DNA from: Malurus cyaneus samueli | Taxonomy: Eukaryota; Chordata; Aves; Passeriformes; Maluridae | Direction of reading: 5' to 3' | NCBI GenBank assembly: GCA_009741485.1 | Contig: CM019220.1 | Span: 27,097,048 to 27,161,047 of the forward strand | DNA length: 64,000 nucleotides | Shown: positions 38,801-42,330 of the stretch, piece after piece | Position numbering within the stretch: position 1 is the stretch's first letter | How the letters are laid out: every line of letters begins with the position of its first letter | The notes under the pieces: model-generated | What the model saw: the letters and a program-made list of their open reading frames with translations, nothing else | Database searches by the model: none | Told to the model about the DNA's origin: nothing | Position numbers and translations under genes: made by a program

Positions 38801-39350
38801 GAGGAAGTCTGAAAGATTTTAGTGGGAAAACGGTGGTGCCAATATTCTTCCCTTGCAGCACAGCCAGTCCTCTCCCAGTTCTGAGACCTGCCAGCTCATT
38901 TCCTACAGATCCAAGGGATTTTCAGACCTCTCTGAGCCCTGCCCTGCAGATACACTCAGAAAGGGCTGTGCTTCACCCAGGAGTGCTGCTGACCGCTCTT
39001 GCTGTTGCTTTTCTCTGCAGTCATGGACATCTGCCGGCTGCAGAAGGACGAGGGCACCTGCAGGAACTTTGTGCTGAAGTGGTACTACGACCCCGAGACC
39101 AAGAGCTGCGCCCGCTTCTGGTACGGCGGCTGCGGCGGCAACGAGAACAGGTTCAACACGCAGAAAGAATGTGAAAAACTCTGCATCCCCGGTAAGAGGG
39201 GCTCATCCCCGGCATTCCCACCCCACTGCATGGAGCTGGACTCTGGAAACTGACTCATTTACCTTCCCTCAATCATCAAAACCTTATTGATTCCCTCTTT
39301 CTCCCCCAGGTACGATCAACCCCGGTGTGGTGACGACGATAGGGACATAG
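2246..39350 (+). CDS. COL6A3: Collagen type VI alpha-3 chain, 3' part of gene (42 exons, 5' end outside window)
   Basis: This gene encodes the large alpha-3 subunit of collagen VI, a secreted protein that forms heterotrimers with alpha-1 and alpha-2 and builds beaded microfibrils in the extracellular matrix. The order of modules seen is VWA x8, cysteine cluster, 336-residue Gly-X-Y helix, cysteine-rich junction, VWA C1 and C2, Ala/Thr-rich C3, fibronectin III, linker, two Kunitz modules, and a tail ending Ile-Gly-Thr before TAG at 39348. This order and many short motifs ([33 protein letters not shown]-like, GCGGNENRF) match COL6A3 rather than COL6A5/6. All 42 predicted exons have GT-AG ends and compatible phases, giving about 2,773 residues after a partial first codon. 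The start codon and any N10/N9 modules are upstream of the window. The second Kunitz module, not the first, aligns with the mammalian C5 domain. Exon 36370-36423 is the least certain piece. Confidence 0.96.
2849..5051 (+). other. COL6A3: COL6A3 intron between N8 and N7
   Basis: AT-rich intron of about 2.2 kb with short homopolymer runs and no coding signal that I can support. I see no clear mobile element. Confidence 0.7.
5052..5651 (+). CDS. COL6A3: COL6A3 exon, VWA module N7
   Basis: A 600-nt phase 1-1 exon encodes one VWA module. Motifs are [68 protein letters not shown] and [20 protein letters not shown]. The DGSLN loop lacks the final Ser of the metal-binding DxSxS, and the TDG Asp is Ala (VTAGRS). 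The acceptor is tgcag before 5052 and the donor is gtaatt at 5652. Confidence 0.94.
5652..6910 (+). other. COL6A3: COL6A3 intron between N7 and N6
   Basis: About 1.26 kb. It holds a short CR1 tail near 5785-5830 and otherwise nothing recognisable. Confidence 0.7.
5785..5832 (+). mobile_element. CR1 LINE 3' tail fragment
   Basis: The segment reads 'aaggtcccttccaaacc' followed by 'attctgtgatgctatg', the usual 3' end of an avian CR1 in sense orientation. It is only about 50 bp long and is 5' truncated. Confidence 0.7.
6911..7477 (+). CDS. COL6A3: COL6A3 exon, VWA module N6
   Basis: A 567-nt phase 1-1 exon encodes a VWA module slightly shorter than its neighbours (189 codons). Motifs are [68 protein letters not shown] and [21 protein letters not shown]. 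The GG before the LNxG helix start is replaced by GK, and the metal-binding residues are degenerate. The acceptor is ttctag, ending at 6910. The upstream Met-containing open frame is intronic. Confidence 0.94.
8226..8560 (-). mobile_element. Diverged CR1-like LINE fragment
   Basis: It starts with 'aatcatagaaacat' and 'gggctggaagg', the reverse complement of a CR1 3' end, followed by 'cccagaactggat', also typical of CR1 sequence. The divergence is high and the 3' limit is a guess. Confidence 0.45.
9850..9885 (+). mobile_element. CR1-like terminal repeat fragment
   Basis: Two or three copies of the 'attctatg' style octamer ('tatgggtctatgattctatg') mark a CR1 3' terminus. Only the tail is recognisable. 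Confidence 0.4.
10115..10735 (+). CDS. COL6A3: COL6A3 exon, VWA module N5
   Basis: A 621-nt phase 1-1 exon, the longest of the array, encodes a VWA module. Motifs are [72 protein letters not shown] and [15 protein letters not shown]-terminal extension, rich in Ser and Pro (about 20 residues, ending SPSP), links it to N4. The metal site loop DGSDG lacks the last Ser. The acceptor is aaacag, ending at 10114, and the donor is gtgaga at 10736. Confidence 0.94.
10736..11798 (+). other. COL6A3: COL6A3 intron between N5 and N4
   Basis: About 1.06 kb with no recognisable repeat or exon. It ends in a good pyrimidine tract and cctgcag. Confidence 0.7.
11799..12398 (+). CDS. COL6A3: COL6A3 exon, VWA module N4
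   Basis: A 600-nt phase 1-1 exon encodes a VWA module. Motifs are [73 protein letters not shown] and [11 protein letters not shown]. The exon is clearly more GC-rich than its neighbours, with a long antisense open frame as a by-product. The usual TDG is SSR and DxSxS is DGSRY, so metal binding is unlikely. The tail [14 protein letters not shown] links to N3. Confidence 0.94.
12399..12983 (+). other. COL6A3: COL6A3 intron between N4 and N3
   Basis: 585 nt, AT-rich, with nothing recognisable beyond splice signals (ccccacag at the 3' end). Confidence 0.7.
12984..13586 (+). CDS. COL6A3: COL6A3 exon, VWA module N3
   Basis: A 603-nt phase 1-1 exon encodes a VWA module. Motifs are [75 protein letters not shown] and [13 protein letters not shown]. 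It is the only N module in the window with an intact DxSxS loop (DSSDS), although the later TDG Asp is Gly. A Pro-rich tail (SPIPFPP) follows. The acceptor is cccacag, ending at 12983, and the donor is gtaagg at 13587. Confidence 0.95.
13587..13979 (+). other. COL6A3: COL6A3 intron between N3 and N2
   Basis: 393 nt, AT-rich, no recognisable element. Confidence 0.7.
13980..14582 (+). CDS. COL6A3: COL6A3 exon, VWA module N2
   Basis: A 603-nt phase 1-1 exon encodes a VWA module. Motifs are [74 protein letters not shown] and [15 protein letters not shown]. It ends with a single-Cys tail ([13 protein letters not shown]) that leads into N1. The acceptor is tttcag and the donor is gtaagt at 14583. 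Confidence 0.95.
14583..15412 (+). other. COL6A3: COL6A3 intron between N2 and N1
   Basis: 830 nt with no recognisable repeat or coding signal. Confidence 0.7.
15413..15759 (+). CDS. COL6A3: COL6A3 exon, VWA module N1 part 1
   Basis: 347 nt, entering in phase 1 and leaving in phase 0. It begins [22 protein letters not shown], the first strand and metal loop (DVSDV, last Ser missing) of N1. Further motifs are NVRVAIMAQ and [17 protein letters not shown]. Unlike the other N modules, N1 is split over three exons, as in other vertebrate COL6A3 genes. The acceptor is ccctctcag, ending at 15412. Confidence 0.94.
15760..16223 (+). other. COL6A3: COL6A3 intron within N1
   Basis: 464 nt with nothing recognisable. 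Confidence 0.7.
16224..16302 (+). CDS. COL6A3: COL6A3 exon, VWA module N1 part 2
   Basis: 79 nt, phase 0 to phase 1, encoding [19 protein letters not shown] and a short helix. It carries the only canonical TDG aspartate among the N modules of the window. Confidence 0.93.
16303..16642 (+). other. COL6A3: COL6A3 second intron within N1
   Basis: 340 nt with nothing recognisable; it ends in a strong pyrimidine tract (cttccccctgccag). Confidence 0.7.
16643..16788 (+). CDS. COL6A3: COL6A3 exon, VWA module N1 part 3
   Basis: 146 nt, phase 1 to phase 0. It encodes [19 protein letters not shown] and ends [10 protein letters not shown], joining in frame to DNIAERTCC of the next exon. That junction is conserved in mammalian COL6A3. 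Confidence 0.95.
16789..18005 (+). other. COL6A3: COL6A3 intron between N1 and the helix start
   Basis: About 1.2 kb. It holds a short CR1 tail near 17215-17270 and short T-rich runs. Confidence 0.7.
17213..17272 (+). mobile_element. CR1 LINE 3' tail fragment
   Basis: The segment reads 'aaagtcccttccaaccc' followed by 'tccatgattct', the sense-strand end of an avian CR1. Confidence 0.6.
18006..18098 (+). CDS. COL6A3: COL6A3 exon, cysteine cluster and helix start
   Basis: 93 nt, phase 0. It encodes [16 protein letters not shown] and then the first five Gly-X-Y triplets ([15 protein letters not shown]). The four cysteines stabilise chain association at the N end of the helix. An RGD occurs at 18060-18068. 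Confidence 0.96.
18473..18526 (+). CDS. COL6A3: COL6A3 helix exon (54 nt)
   Basis: Eighteen residues, [18 protein letters not shown], uninterrupted Gly-X-Y. The middle [12 protein letters not shown] resembles the mammalian chain. Confidence 0.95.
19414..19485 (+). CDS. COL6A3: COL6A3 helix exon with the helix cysteine (72 nt)
   Basis: Twenty-four residues including [19 protein letters not shown]. The cysteine is helix residue 50 when counted from GQR, the position known to stabilise collagen VI tetramers. NGT is a potential N-glycosylation site within the helix. Confidence 0.96.
20398..20424 (+). CDS. COL6A3: COL6A3 helix exon (27 nt)
   Basis: Nine residues, GSRGFPGEK, with phase-0 boundaries (tttag before, gtatgg after). 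Short 27-nt helix exons are normal for collagen VI genes. Confidence 0.94.
20542..20586 (+). CDS. COL6A3: COL6A3 helix exon (45 nt)
   Basis: Fifteen residues, [15 protein letters not shown], in phase 0. The donor is gtcagt. Confidence 0.94.
20694..20747 (+). CDS. COL6A3: COL6A3 helix exon (54 nt)
   Basis: Eighteen residues, [31 protein letters not shown] is shared with the mammalian chain. Confidence 0.95.
20913..20975 (+). CDS. COL6A3: COL6A3 helix exon with two RGD motifs (63 nt)
   Basis: Twenty-one residues containing [18 protein letters not shown] occurs at 20946-20954 and 20964-20972. RGD motifs in the collagen VI helix are known integrin-binding candidates. Confidence 0.95.
21351..21416 (+). 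CDS. COL6A3: COL6A3 helix exon with interruption (66 nt)
   Basis: Twenty-two residues, so not a multiple of three. [14 protein letters not shown] breaks the Gly-X-Y register by one residue. The mammalian chain has a corresponding interruption (GQDSQERG), so this is a conserved flexible point and not a prediction error. Confidence 0.94.
22079..22132 (+). CDS. COL6A3: COL6A3 helix exon (54 nt)
   Basis: Eighteen residues, [18 protein letters not shown], uninterrupted. The donor is gtgagt. Confidence 0.94.
22625..22660 (+). CDS. COL6A3: COL6A3 helix exon (36 nt)
   Basis: Twelve residues, [12 protein letters not shown], in phase 0, flanked by tttgcag and gtaggt. Confidence 0.92.
23153..23215 (+). 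CDS. COL6A3: COL6A3 helix exon (63 nt)
   Basis: Twenty-one residues including [19 protein letters not shown]. Uninterrupted Gly-X-Y. Confidence 0.94.
23499..23561 (+). CDS. COL6A3: COL6A3 helix exon (63 nt)
   Basis: Twenty-one residues including [19 protein letters not shown] and ending GPR. Uninterrupted within the exon; the next exon starts with Ala, not Gly. Confidence 0.94.
24251..24313 (+). CDS. COL6A3: COL6A3 helix exon starting with Ala (63 nt)
   Basis: Twenty-one residues, [20 protein letters not shown] plus K. The first codon is GCT where a Gly codon is expected, after GPR of the preceding exon, so one triplet reads Ala-Gly-Thr. The exon length and its end (GERGRxGPxGxK) match the mammalian exon, which keeps Gly here as far as I recall. 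Confidence 0.93.
24743..24805 (+). CDS. COL6A3: COL6A3 helix exon (63 nt)
   Basis: Twenty-one residues including [19 protein letters not shown]. Uninterrupted. Confidence 0.95.
24987..25037 (+). CDS. COL6A3: COL6A3 helix exon with second interruption (51 nt)
   Basis: Seventeen residues, [17 protein letters not shown]. One residue is missing from the register after GRD (GI then GGP). The mammalian chain has the same 17-residue exon with GDDGRDGVGSEG, so the interruption is conserved. Confidence 0.95.
25160..25195 (+). CDS. COL6A3: COL6A3 helix exon (36 nt)
   Basis: Twelve residues, [12 protein letters not shown], in phase 0. The mammalian equivalent is GERGFPGYPGPK. Confidence 0.95.
25293..25355 (+). 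CDS. COL6A3: COL6A3 helix exon (63 nt)
   Basis: Twenty-one residues including [19 protein letters not shown] and ending RR. Uninterrupted. Confidence 0.95.
25491..25553 (+). CDS. COL6A3: COL6A3 helix exon (63 nt)
   Basis: Twenty-one residues including [19 protein letters not shown] and ending GPS. Uninterrupted. Confidence 0.95.
25955..26050 (-). mobile_element. CR1 LINE 3' fragment
   Basis: The segment 'cgtagaatggtctggattgg' and 'aaggacattaaagac' is the reverse complement of a CR1 3' end. The far boundary is uncertain. Confidence 0.6.
26214..26246 (+). CDS. COL6A3: COL6A3 last helix exon (33 nt)
   Basis: Eleven residues, [11 protein letters not shown]. It completes the helix at 336 residues by my count and leads into the cysteine-rich junction. 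Confidence 0.93.
26344..26380 (+). CDS. COL6A3: COL6A3 exon, helix-C1 junction
   Basis: 37 nt, phase 0 to phase 1, encoding [12 protein letters not shown] plus one base. It aligns with mammalian QCALIQSIKDKC. The acceptor is cctaaag, an AAG rather than the usual YAG, and is therefore weak. Confidence 0.92.
26487..26498 (+). CDS. COL6A3: COL6A3 12-nt microexon
   Basis: The 12 nt cttgctgctatg lie between tttccacag and gtaagt. Together with the preceding C they read P-C-C-Y, and the final G starts the Gly of GPKECP. Mammalian COL6A3 has PCCYG at exactly this point, so the microexon is needed to complete the conserved sequence. Phase is 1 to 1. Confidence 0.9.
26653..27146 (+). CDS. COL6A3: COL6A3 exon, VWA module C1 main part
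   Basis: 494 nt, phase 1 to phase 0. It encodes most of C1: [83 protein letters not shown] and [16 protein letters not shown]. It is very close to the mammalian C1. The NLT is a likely N-glycosylation site. The donor after CTGGAG is gttggg, a weak site, but it is fixed by the conserved junction [12 protein letters not shown]. Open reading continues past the donor by chance. Confidence 0.95.
27147..27718 (+). other. COL6A3: COL6A3 intron within C1
   Basis: 572 nt. No recognisable repeat; it ends ttttactag. Confidence 0.7.
27719..27818 (+). CDS. COL6A3: COL6A3 exon, end of C1
   Basis: 100 nt, phase 0 to phase 1. It encodes [16 protein letters not shown], the last strand and helix of C1, and ends LLTCHICLG with the paired cysteines found in mammals (LTCHVCL). 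NNT and NET are potential N-glycosylation sites. Confidence 0.95.
27819..28306 (+). other. COL6A3: COL6A3 intron between C1 and C2
   Basis: 488 nt with nothing recognisable; it ends ttcttccccag. Confidence 0.7.
28307..29005 (+). CDS. COL6A3: COL6A3 exon, VWA module C2
   Basis: A 699-nt phase 1-1 exon. A short Cys-rich lead ([20 protein letters not shown]) is followed by the C2 module: [97 protein letters not shown] and [20 protein letters not shown]2 keeps an intact DxSxS (DSSES). NSS is a possible glycosylation site. The exon ends LLPSFIR plus A, matching mammalian LLPSFV. Confidence 0.96.
29006..30116 (+). other. COL6A3: COL6A3 intron after C2
   Basis: About 1.1 kb, with a run of 20 T at 30011-30030 and no other recognisable element. 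Confidence 0.7.
30011..30030 (+). repeat. Poly(T) run
   Basis: Twenty consecutive T, about 90 nt upstream of a 3' splice site. Confidence 0.9.
30117..30225 (+). CDS. COL6A3: COL6A3 exon, C2-C3 junction
   Basis: 109 nt, phase 1 to phase 2. It encodes [21 protein letters not shown] and a basic tail, aligning with mammalian NAFYLSPDIRKQCDWFQGD. The donor is gtgagt at 30226. Confidence 0.94.
30226..30954 (+). other. COL6A3: COL6A3 intron before C3
   Basis: 729 nt. It contains a CR1 fragment in antisense orientation at about 30711-30825 and nothing else recognisable. Confidence 0.7.
30711..30825 (-). mobile_element. CR1 LINE 3' fragment
   Basis: 'agagaatcacat' and 'gggttggaagggacctt' followed by 'accaggctgctcc' form the reverse complement of an avian CR1 3' end. 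Confidence 0.8.
30955..31220 (+). CDS. COL6A3: COL6A3 exon, C3 Ala/Thr-rich segment
   Basis: 266 nt, phase 2 to phase 1, encoding about 88 residues dominated by Ala, Thr and Ser, starting [13 protein letters not shown] and ending AGRRRHS. It corresponds to the C3 mucin-like segment, which in mammals is longer and Lys/Pro/Thr-rich. NAT, NAT and NST are potential N-glycosylation sites, and many Thr/Ser suggest O-glycosylation. Phase compatibility on both sides fixes the frame, although the exon is open in other frames as well. The basic RRRH at the end is a possible cleavage point by inference only. Confidence 0.88.
31773..31896 (+). repeat. (AAT)n/(AAAT)n microsatellite
   Basis: About 120 nt of interspersed aat and aaat units without C or G. 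The Tyr/Phe/Leu-rich open frames on the opposite strand are artefacts of this repeat. Confidence 0.95.
32085..32222 (+). mobile_element. CR1 LINE 3' fragment
   Basis: 'gtgttcaaggccaggttgga', 'cttggagcaac', 'aaggtcccttccaaccc' and 'ggattctgtg' follow the order of an avian CR1 3' end in sense orientation. Confidence 0.85.
32607..32861 (+). CDS. COL6A3: COL6A3 exon, fibronectin type III module (C4)
   Basis: A 255-nt phase 1-1 exon encodes one complete FnIII module of about 85 residues. Motifs are [20 protein letters not shown] (conserved Trp of strand B), [38 protein letters not shown] (Tyr of strand F) and VTYTGSFST. The mammalian module has the same layout (AHDQSLVLKQNLT, GLLAGQTYHV, TYHGSFST). 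NLT is a conserved potential N-glycosylation site. Confidence 0.95.
32862..33930 (+). other. COL6A3: COL6A3 intron after C4
   Basis: About 1.07 kb with no recognisable repeat or exon. Confidence 0.7.
33931..34005 (+). CDS. COL6A3: COL6A3 exon, linker with TEPL processing motif
   Basis: A 75-nt phase 1-1 exon encodes [20 protein letters not shown] and GPES. It corresponds to the mammalian linker ending STEPLALTET. In mammals the C5 fragment (endotrophin) begins at this TEPL. Here TEPL is at 33978-33989. Confidence 0.93.
34006..36074 (+). other. COL6A3: COL6A3 intron before the first Kunitz exon
   Basis: About 2.07 kb with a sense CR1 fragment at 34438-34556. No supported exon; one splice-like candidate near 35541 carries an in-frame stop. 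Confidence 0.7.
34438..34556 (+). mobile_element. CR1 LINE 3' fragment
   Basis: 'ttggccaggctggatgagc', 'ttggaacgccctg', 'tctttaaggcttcttcctgc' and 'ccatcctatag' resemble a diverged CR1 3' end in sense orientation. Confidence 0.7.
36075..36254 (+). CDS. COL6A3: COL6A3 exon, first (additional) Kunitz module
   Basis: A 180-nt phase 1-1 exon encodes a complete six-cysteine Kunitz/BPTI module. The last five cysteines follow the standard spacing (15, 7, 12 and 3 residues between them), and [11 protein letters not shown] is present. Two features are unusual. There are nine residues between the first two cysteines ([11 protein letters not shown]) instead of eight, and the core Phe at BPTI position 33 is Gly (CSQGWYGGC). 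The residue at the P1 position is Lys. It lies between the linker and the C5-type Kunitz exon. Mammalian COL6A3, as I know it, has no counterpart. Whether it inhibits proteases cannot be judged from sequence. Confidence 0.9.
36370..36423 (+). CDS. COL6A3: COL6A3 candidate linker exon between Kunitz modules
   Basis: Fifty-four nt lie between ttttcctcctccag and gtaaca. The segment is open in the required frame, phase 1 to 1, and reads [18 protein letters not shown]. It joins CLKP of the first Kunitz to VMDIC of the second; with this exon the junction codon becomes GTC (Val), as it would be if the preceding TEPL linker joined directly. The evidence is splice signals and phase only. An alternative AG three nt downstream would drop one residue. 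Confidence 0.6.
36424..39020 (+). other. COL6A3: COL6A3 intron before the second Kunitz exon
   Basis: About 2.6 kb, the longest intron of the C-terminal half. It contains a CR1 tail near 37975-38072 and short A/T runs. I found no further Kunitz-like exon in it. Confidence 0.7.
37975..38072 (+). mobile_element. CR1 LINE 3' fragment
   Basis: 'ggcagggtttagtggtggg', 'gggcttttccaacctt' and 'gattctatggttctg' match a CR1 3' terminus in sense orientation. Confidence 0.75.
39021..39191 (+). CDS. COL6A3: COL6A3 exon, C5 Kunitz module (endotrophin)
   Basis: A 171-nt phase 1-1 exon encodes the canonical C-terminal Kunitz module: [35 protein letters not shown] and [15 protein letters not shown]. All six cysteines have standard spacing (8, 15, 7, 12, 3), and Phe33 is present. 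P1 is Arg. It is nearly identical in layout to the mammalian C5 domain, the source of endotrophin, a secreted profibrotic fragment; the mammalian module is not known as a strong protease inhibitor. Confidence 0.97.
39310..39350 (+). CDS. COL6A3: COL6A3 last coding exon and stop
   Basis: With one base from the previous exon it encodes [13 protein letters not shown] and TAG at 39348-39350. The mammalian tail ends KPGVISVMGT, so both the PGV and the terminal GT are conserved. Confidence 0.95.
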
Positions 39351-39503
39351 AGCCAGGGGCTGGCCAGCACATACCTCTGAGACAGCATCACCATTGCCCC
39401 TCTAGAAGCTAAGGGTATAGACGACCTTGCACTGTAATATTTCATGCTTTTAACTCTCGAGCAAACCCCCGAGGAAAGGGTTTTGCTGCATGACCTATCA
39501 ATA

Positions 39504-39511
39504 TGGTGCTA
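39504..39511 (+). promoter_or_regulatory. miR-29 8-mer seed match in 3' UTR
   Basis: TGGTGCTA is a perfect 8-mer target for the miR-29 seed (AGCACCA plus the A opposite position 1). The miR-29 family is an established repressor of many collagen mRNAs. Function here is inferred. Confidence 0.6.
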
Positions 39512-40143
39512 AAGTGTTTGTGGACTGAGTGCTACATGTGCCCGGGTTATATTGTATAGCTTCAACGTTGCCAAATATTTACCTAAGTGCAGATTGTTAT
39601 CGTCTCTCAATGTGTCTCTAAATTAGCTTTTTCCCCCCCCAATTCTGGCAGTTTGCCTATCTGAGGCACCACAAAAATGAGTAAAAAAAAATCATAATAA
39701 TTTCACTGCAGTTTGTTACCTGCTTGCTTTTATCCTTCTCGTAACTGAGTGTAACTTTACAGGGGAAGCCTTTGTGTAAGAGAGTGGCTGATTCTGATAA
39801 ACAAGTGGTTCCATTTTCACTCTTCCTCTTTTATTTTTATTTTCTCCTTTTGCTGGATTAGACCTCAGACTAGATCTCCTGTATGCATTTGTACCACACG
39901 TGGCCAACTGAACTAGCAAGGAAAAGGAAGCAAAGCTTCCAAATGCAAATGCACTGCTGGGACCAAGGCCTCAGTTAACAAATCTTTAAATTGTGGTGTT
40001 GGATGCCTCTGGCATTCTTCTGATGTTGTATGTTTTATAAAATACAAAGCAAAGCAATCTGGGGAGGGGGGAGCAGCGGGAGGGAGGGGGATTTTATTTT
40101 TATTGTGGATTCCATGTCAGGAAGTCTATACAAAGAACTTTTA

Positions 40144-40149
40144 AATAAA
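40144..40149 (+). terminator. COL6A3: COL6A3 poly(A) signal
   Basis: Canonical AATAAA about 795 nt after the stop, followed within 25-45 nt by a GT/T-rich stretch (tgtgggttcgtctttttt), the usual downstream element. Confidence 0.9.
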
Positions 40150-41039
40150 GTCTAATGGAGGTTTTGAGAAACTTGTGGGTTCGTCTTTTTTAAAGCCCCC
40201 GTGGGTAGCAGTGGAGTAATTTTCTAGCATCTGGAAAGCAATTATTTGGGAGGGAGGAATCACACTGTGCCTCAAAGGGAGGATAGATGTAGTGTGGATA
40301 TTGAGGGGGACATCACTGAGAGGCTCCTGGCAACCTGGAGATTTCCAGCATGGAAAAAGGTGGAAACAGACAGTCCTTGGTTGTGAAATCTCCATCCCGA
40401 AGGAATTTAAACTCAGCTGGACGTGGCATGGAGCAACTCAGCCTCAGCCAGCCCTGGGTTTCCCTTCCAACCTGTGTGACTCAATGACCCCACAGGCATT
40501 TTCATCTGATTCCTTCGCTGTCCAGAGCCAGGATTTTCACCCTTCCTGTCCTTATCTGAGCTCACCCAAGGAAGCTAAAATTCCCAGAAACCATGCACAT
40601 TTCCCTGCCCCTTTGAAATGCACACTGAAAGCACAAAGCAGGTGAAAGTGGCCACCTCAGGGACCCTCAATTTGCCCAAGCCTCCTCTGTGGTCCCCAGG
40701 CAGGGCTTGATGACACCTCCCATGTGCCTGCAAAGAAGGATGGAGCCCTGCAGACCCATGGAGAGGGCAGTGGGAACACCAGGAGCAGGACAGGCCCACA
40801 GGGAGAAGGCATTGCCTTCTGGAGAACTGGGCAAGAGACTGGTTAAATCTTGGAAAGGAGACCCAGGGCTCAGATCCTGCCCAGATCCCAGAATTCCCCA
40901 TCAGCACCGCGCCACTCGCATAGGGACAGGGGACAGCTCGGCTGGGGATGAGCCAAACCAGCTGAGGAAGCTGCACCTTCCTTCACTCCTTCCCCGAGCA
41001 CAAGAGCTTCATTTAAAAAAGAGAGGGGAATGGGCAAAC

Positions 41040-41040
<1 letters not shown>

Positions 41041-41074
<34 letters not shown>

Positions 41075-41109
41075 TTATTATTTATTTATTTTTATTTATT
41101 TTTTTTATT
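41041..41109 (+). repeat. (TTTA)n microsatellite
   Basis: About 70 nt of tttattta units ending in a short T run, immediately upstream of the first CpG-rich block. Confidence 0.95.
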
Positions 41110-41139
41110 GCCACTAGCTCTTGCAGGGACACAGGAGCC

Positions 41140-41640
41140 TGCCCTGCACCTCACCGTGCACCGGGCACGGCCGAGCCCCCCTCTTCTGCCCCACTGGGTG
41201 TAAAATCTGCCTTTAGGTTAAAGTGACCCTTCCCTCCGCCCTCCCACCCCTCTGCGGCGCGGCAGAGGTTTTTCCCAGTGCCTACAGCGCCTCCGTTTCC
41301 CGGGAAAGCTTCTTTCCATGGCCCGCGCATCGCTCCAGGATGCCAAGGCGCACTCCGGCCGTTTCACAGCGCGCCGGGCGAAGGAAGCTCGGGAAGGGGC
41401 CCCTCGTCCCTCCCATCCCCGGGGCGTTGCAGGCGCCTCCCGAGCCTTTTAAGGCAGCGCGGTACGCCCCGGGCTCCCGTCCAGCGGCCACGAGGGGCTG
41501 CACATGGAAGTCATCTGCAGCTGGGAGCGCATCTGCCAGCGTGGCTGCGGCAGCAGACCGGCAGTAAAAATAGCCCGGCCCGGGCCAAGCGGAGCGCTCC
41601 GCTCCCGGCTGCCGGCGGGGAGCCCCGAGAGACACGCCCT
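41140..41640. promoter_or_regulatory. CpG-rich block with CArG box, E-boxes and TATA-like motif
   Basis: CpG is dense here and nearly absent in the flanks. Seen motifs are an exact CArG box CCTTTTAAGG (41445-41454), E-boxes CACATG (41501), CATCTG (41512), CAGCTG (41518) and CATCTG (41530), and GTAAAAATAG (41564-41573) in GC-rich surroundings, readable as a TATA-like element or a near-match to MEF2. The set resembles a muscle or mesenchymal promoter or enhancer. It lies about 1 kb past the COL6A3 poly(A) site. The role is inferred. Confidence 0.5.
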
Positions 41641-42009
41641 GCTGCTTTTGGGGTGGCCTCAGACTCCCTGCTAAGCAGGATTCCTGCTGCAGACACCACC
41701 TCCTGCATCAAAACTGCCCCTGGCTGTGCTTCAAAAGGTGCTACCTCAGTGTCACTGGCCAGGATGGGGACAGCAACGACATAAAAGCCAGACTCCAGCC
41801 TAGAATATCCCCTCGAGCTGAGGGCATGCACTGAAATGAGAGAGTGTCGCTGGAATTGTTCTAAATCTCTGGAGCTTTCCAGGAGTGGATCAGGGAAACC
41901 TTCACGGGGCTGATGTAGGTGGAGCTGACCCTGCCTTGGGGACCTGCATGAAGTCCAAGTGAGCCTTGAATTGAATGCTTTGTCTTCAAATTTGAGTGCT
42001 AATTCTGTC

Positions 42010-42330
42010 CAAATCAAAGAACCACAGAATGGCCTGGGCTGGAGGGGGGGGAGGAACCTCAAAACTTGTCTTGGGTCACCAAGGGGTGACACAAGGGACA
42101 CCTTCCACCATCCCAGGTTGCTCCAAGCCCTGTCCTACCCAGCCTTGGGCACTTCCAGGGATGAGGCAGCCACAGCTTCTCTGTGCCAGGGCCTCCCTAC
42201 ACTCACAGGGAAGAGTTTCTTCCTTATATCCAATCTAAACCTACTCTCTGTCAGTTTGAATGAATTCCCTCTTGTCCTGTCAGTACACCTTTCTTGTGCC
42301 CTCCCTTCAGGGCCTGAAGGGAGATGGGTG
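42010..42330 (-). mobile_element. CR1 LINE 3' fragment
   Basis: It opens 'accacagaatggcctgggctgg', then 'ccatcccaggttgctccaag', 'cttgggcacttccaggg', 'cttccttatatcc' and 'gaattccctcttgtcctgtc', the reverse complement of a typical avian CR1 3' region. One of the longer copies in the window. Confidence 0.9.

Larger units (their letters stand above)
39351..40168 (+). other. COL6A3: COL6A3 3' untranslated region
   Basis: About 0.8 kb from the stop codon to the expected cleavage point some 15-20 nt after the AATAAA. It is AT-rich with T and A runs. It holds one 8-mer miR-29 target match at 39504-39511. No other hexamer looks like a strong upstream poly(A) signal. Confidence 0.85.

Noticed and set aside
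41278..41784. 168-codon + strand frame in the CpG-rich block
   Set aside because: The frame is open because of high GC; the composition (Ala, Pro, Arg, Gly) is typical of CpG-island noise and no motif or splice site supports it.
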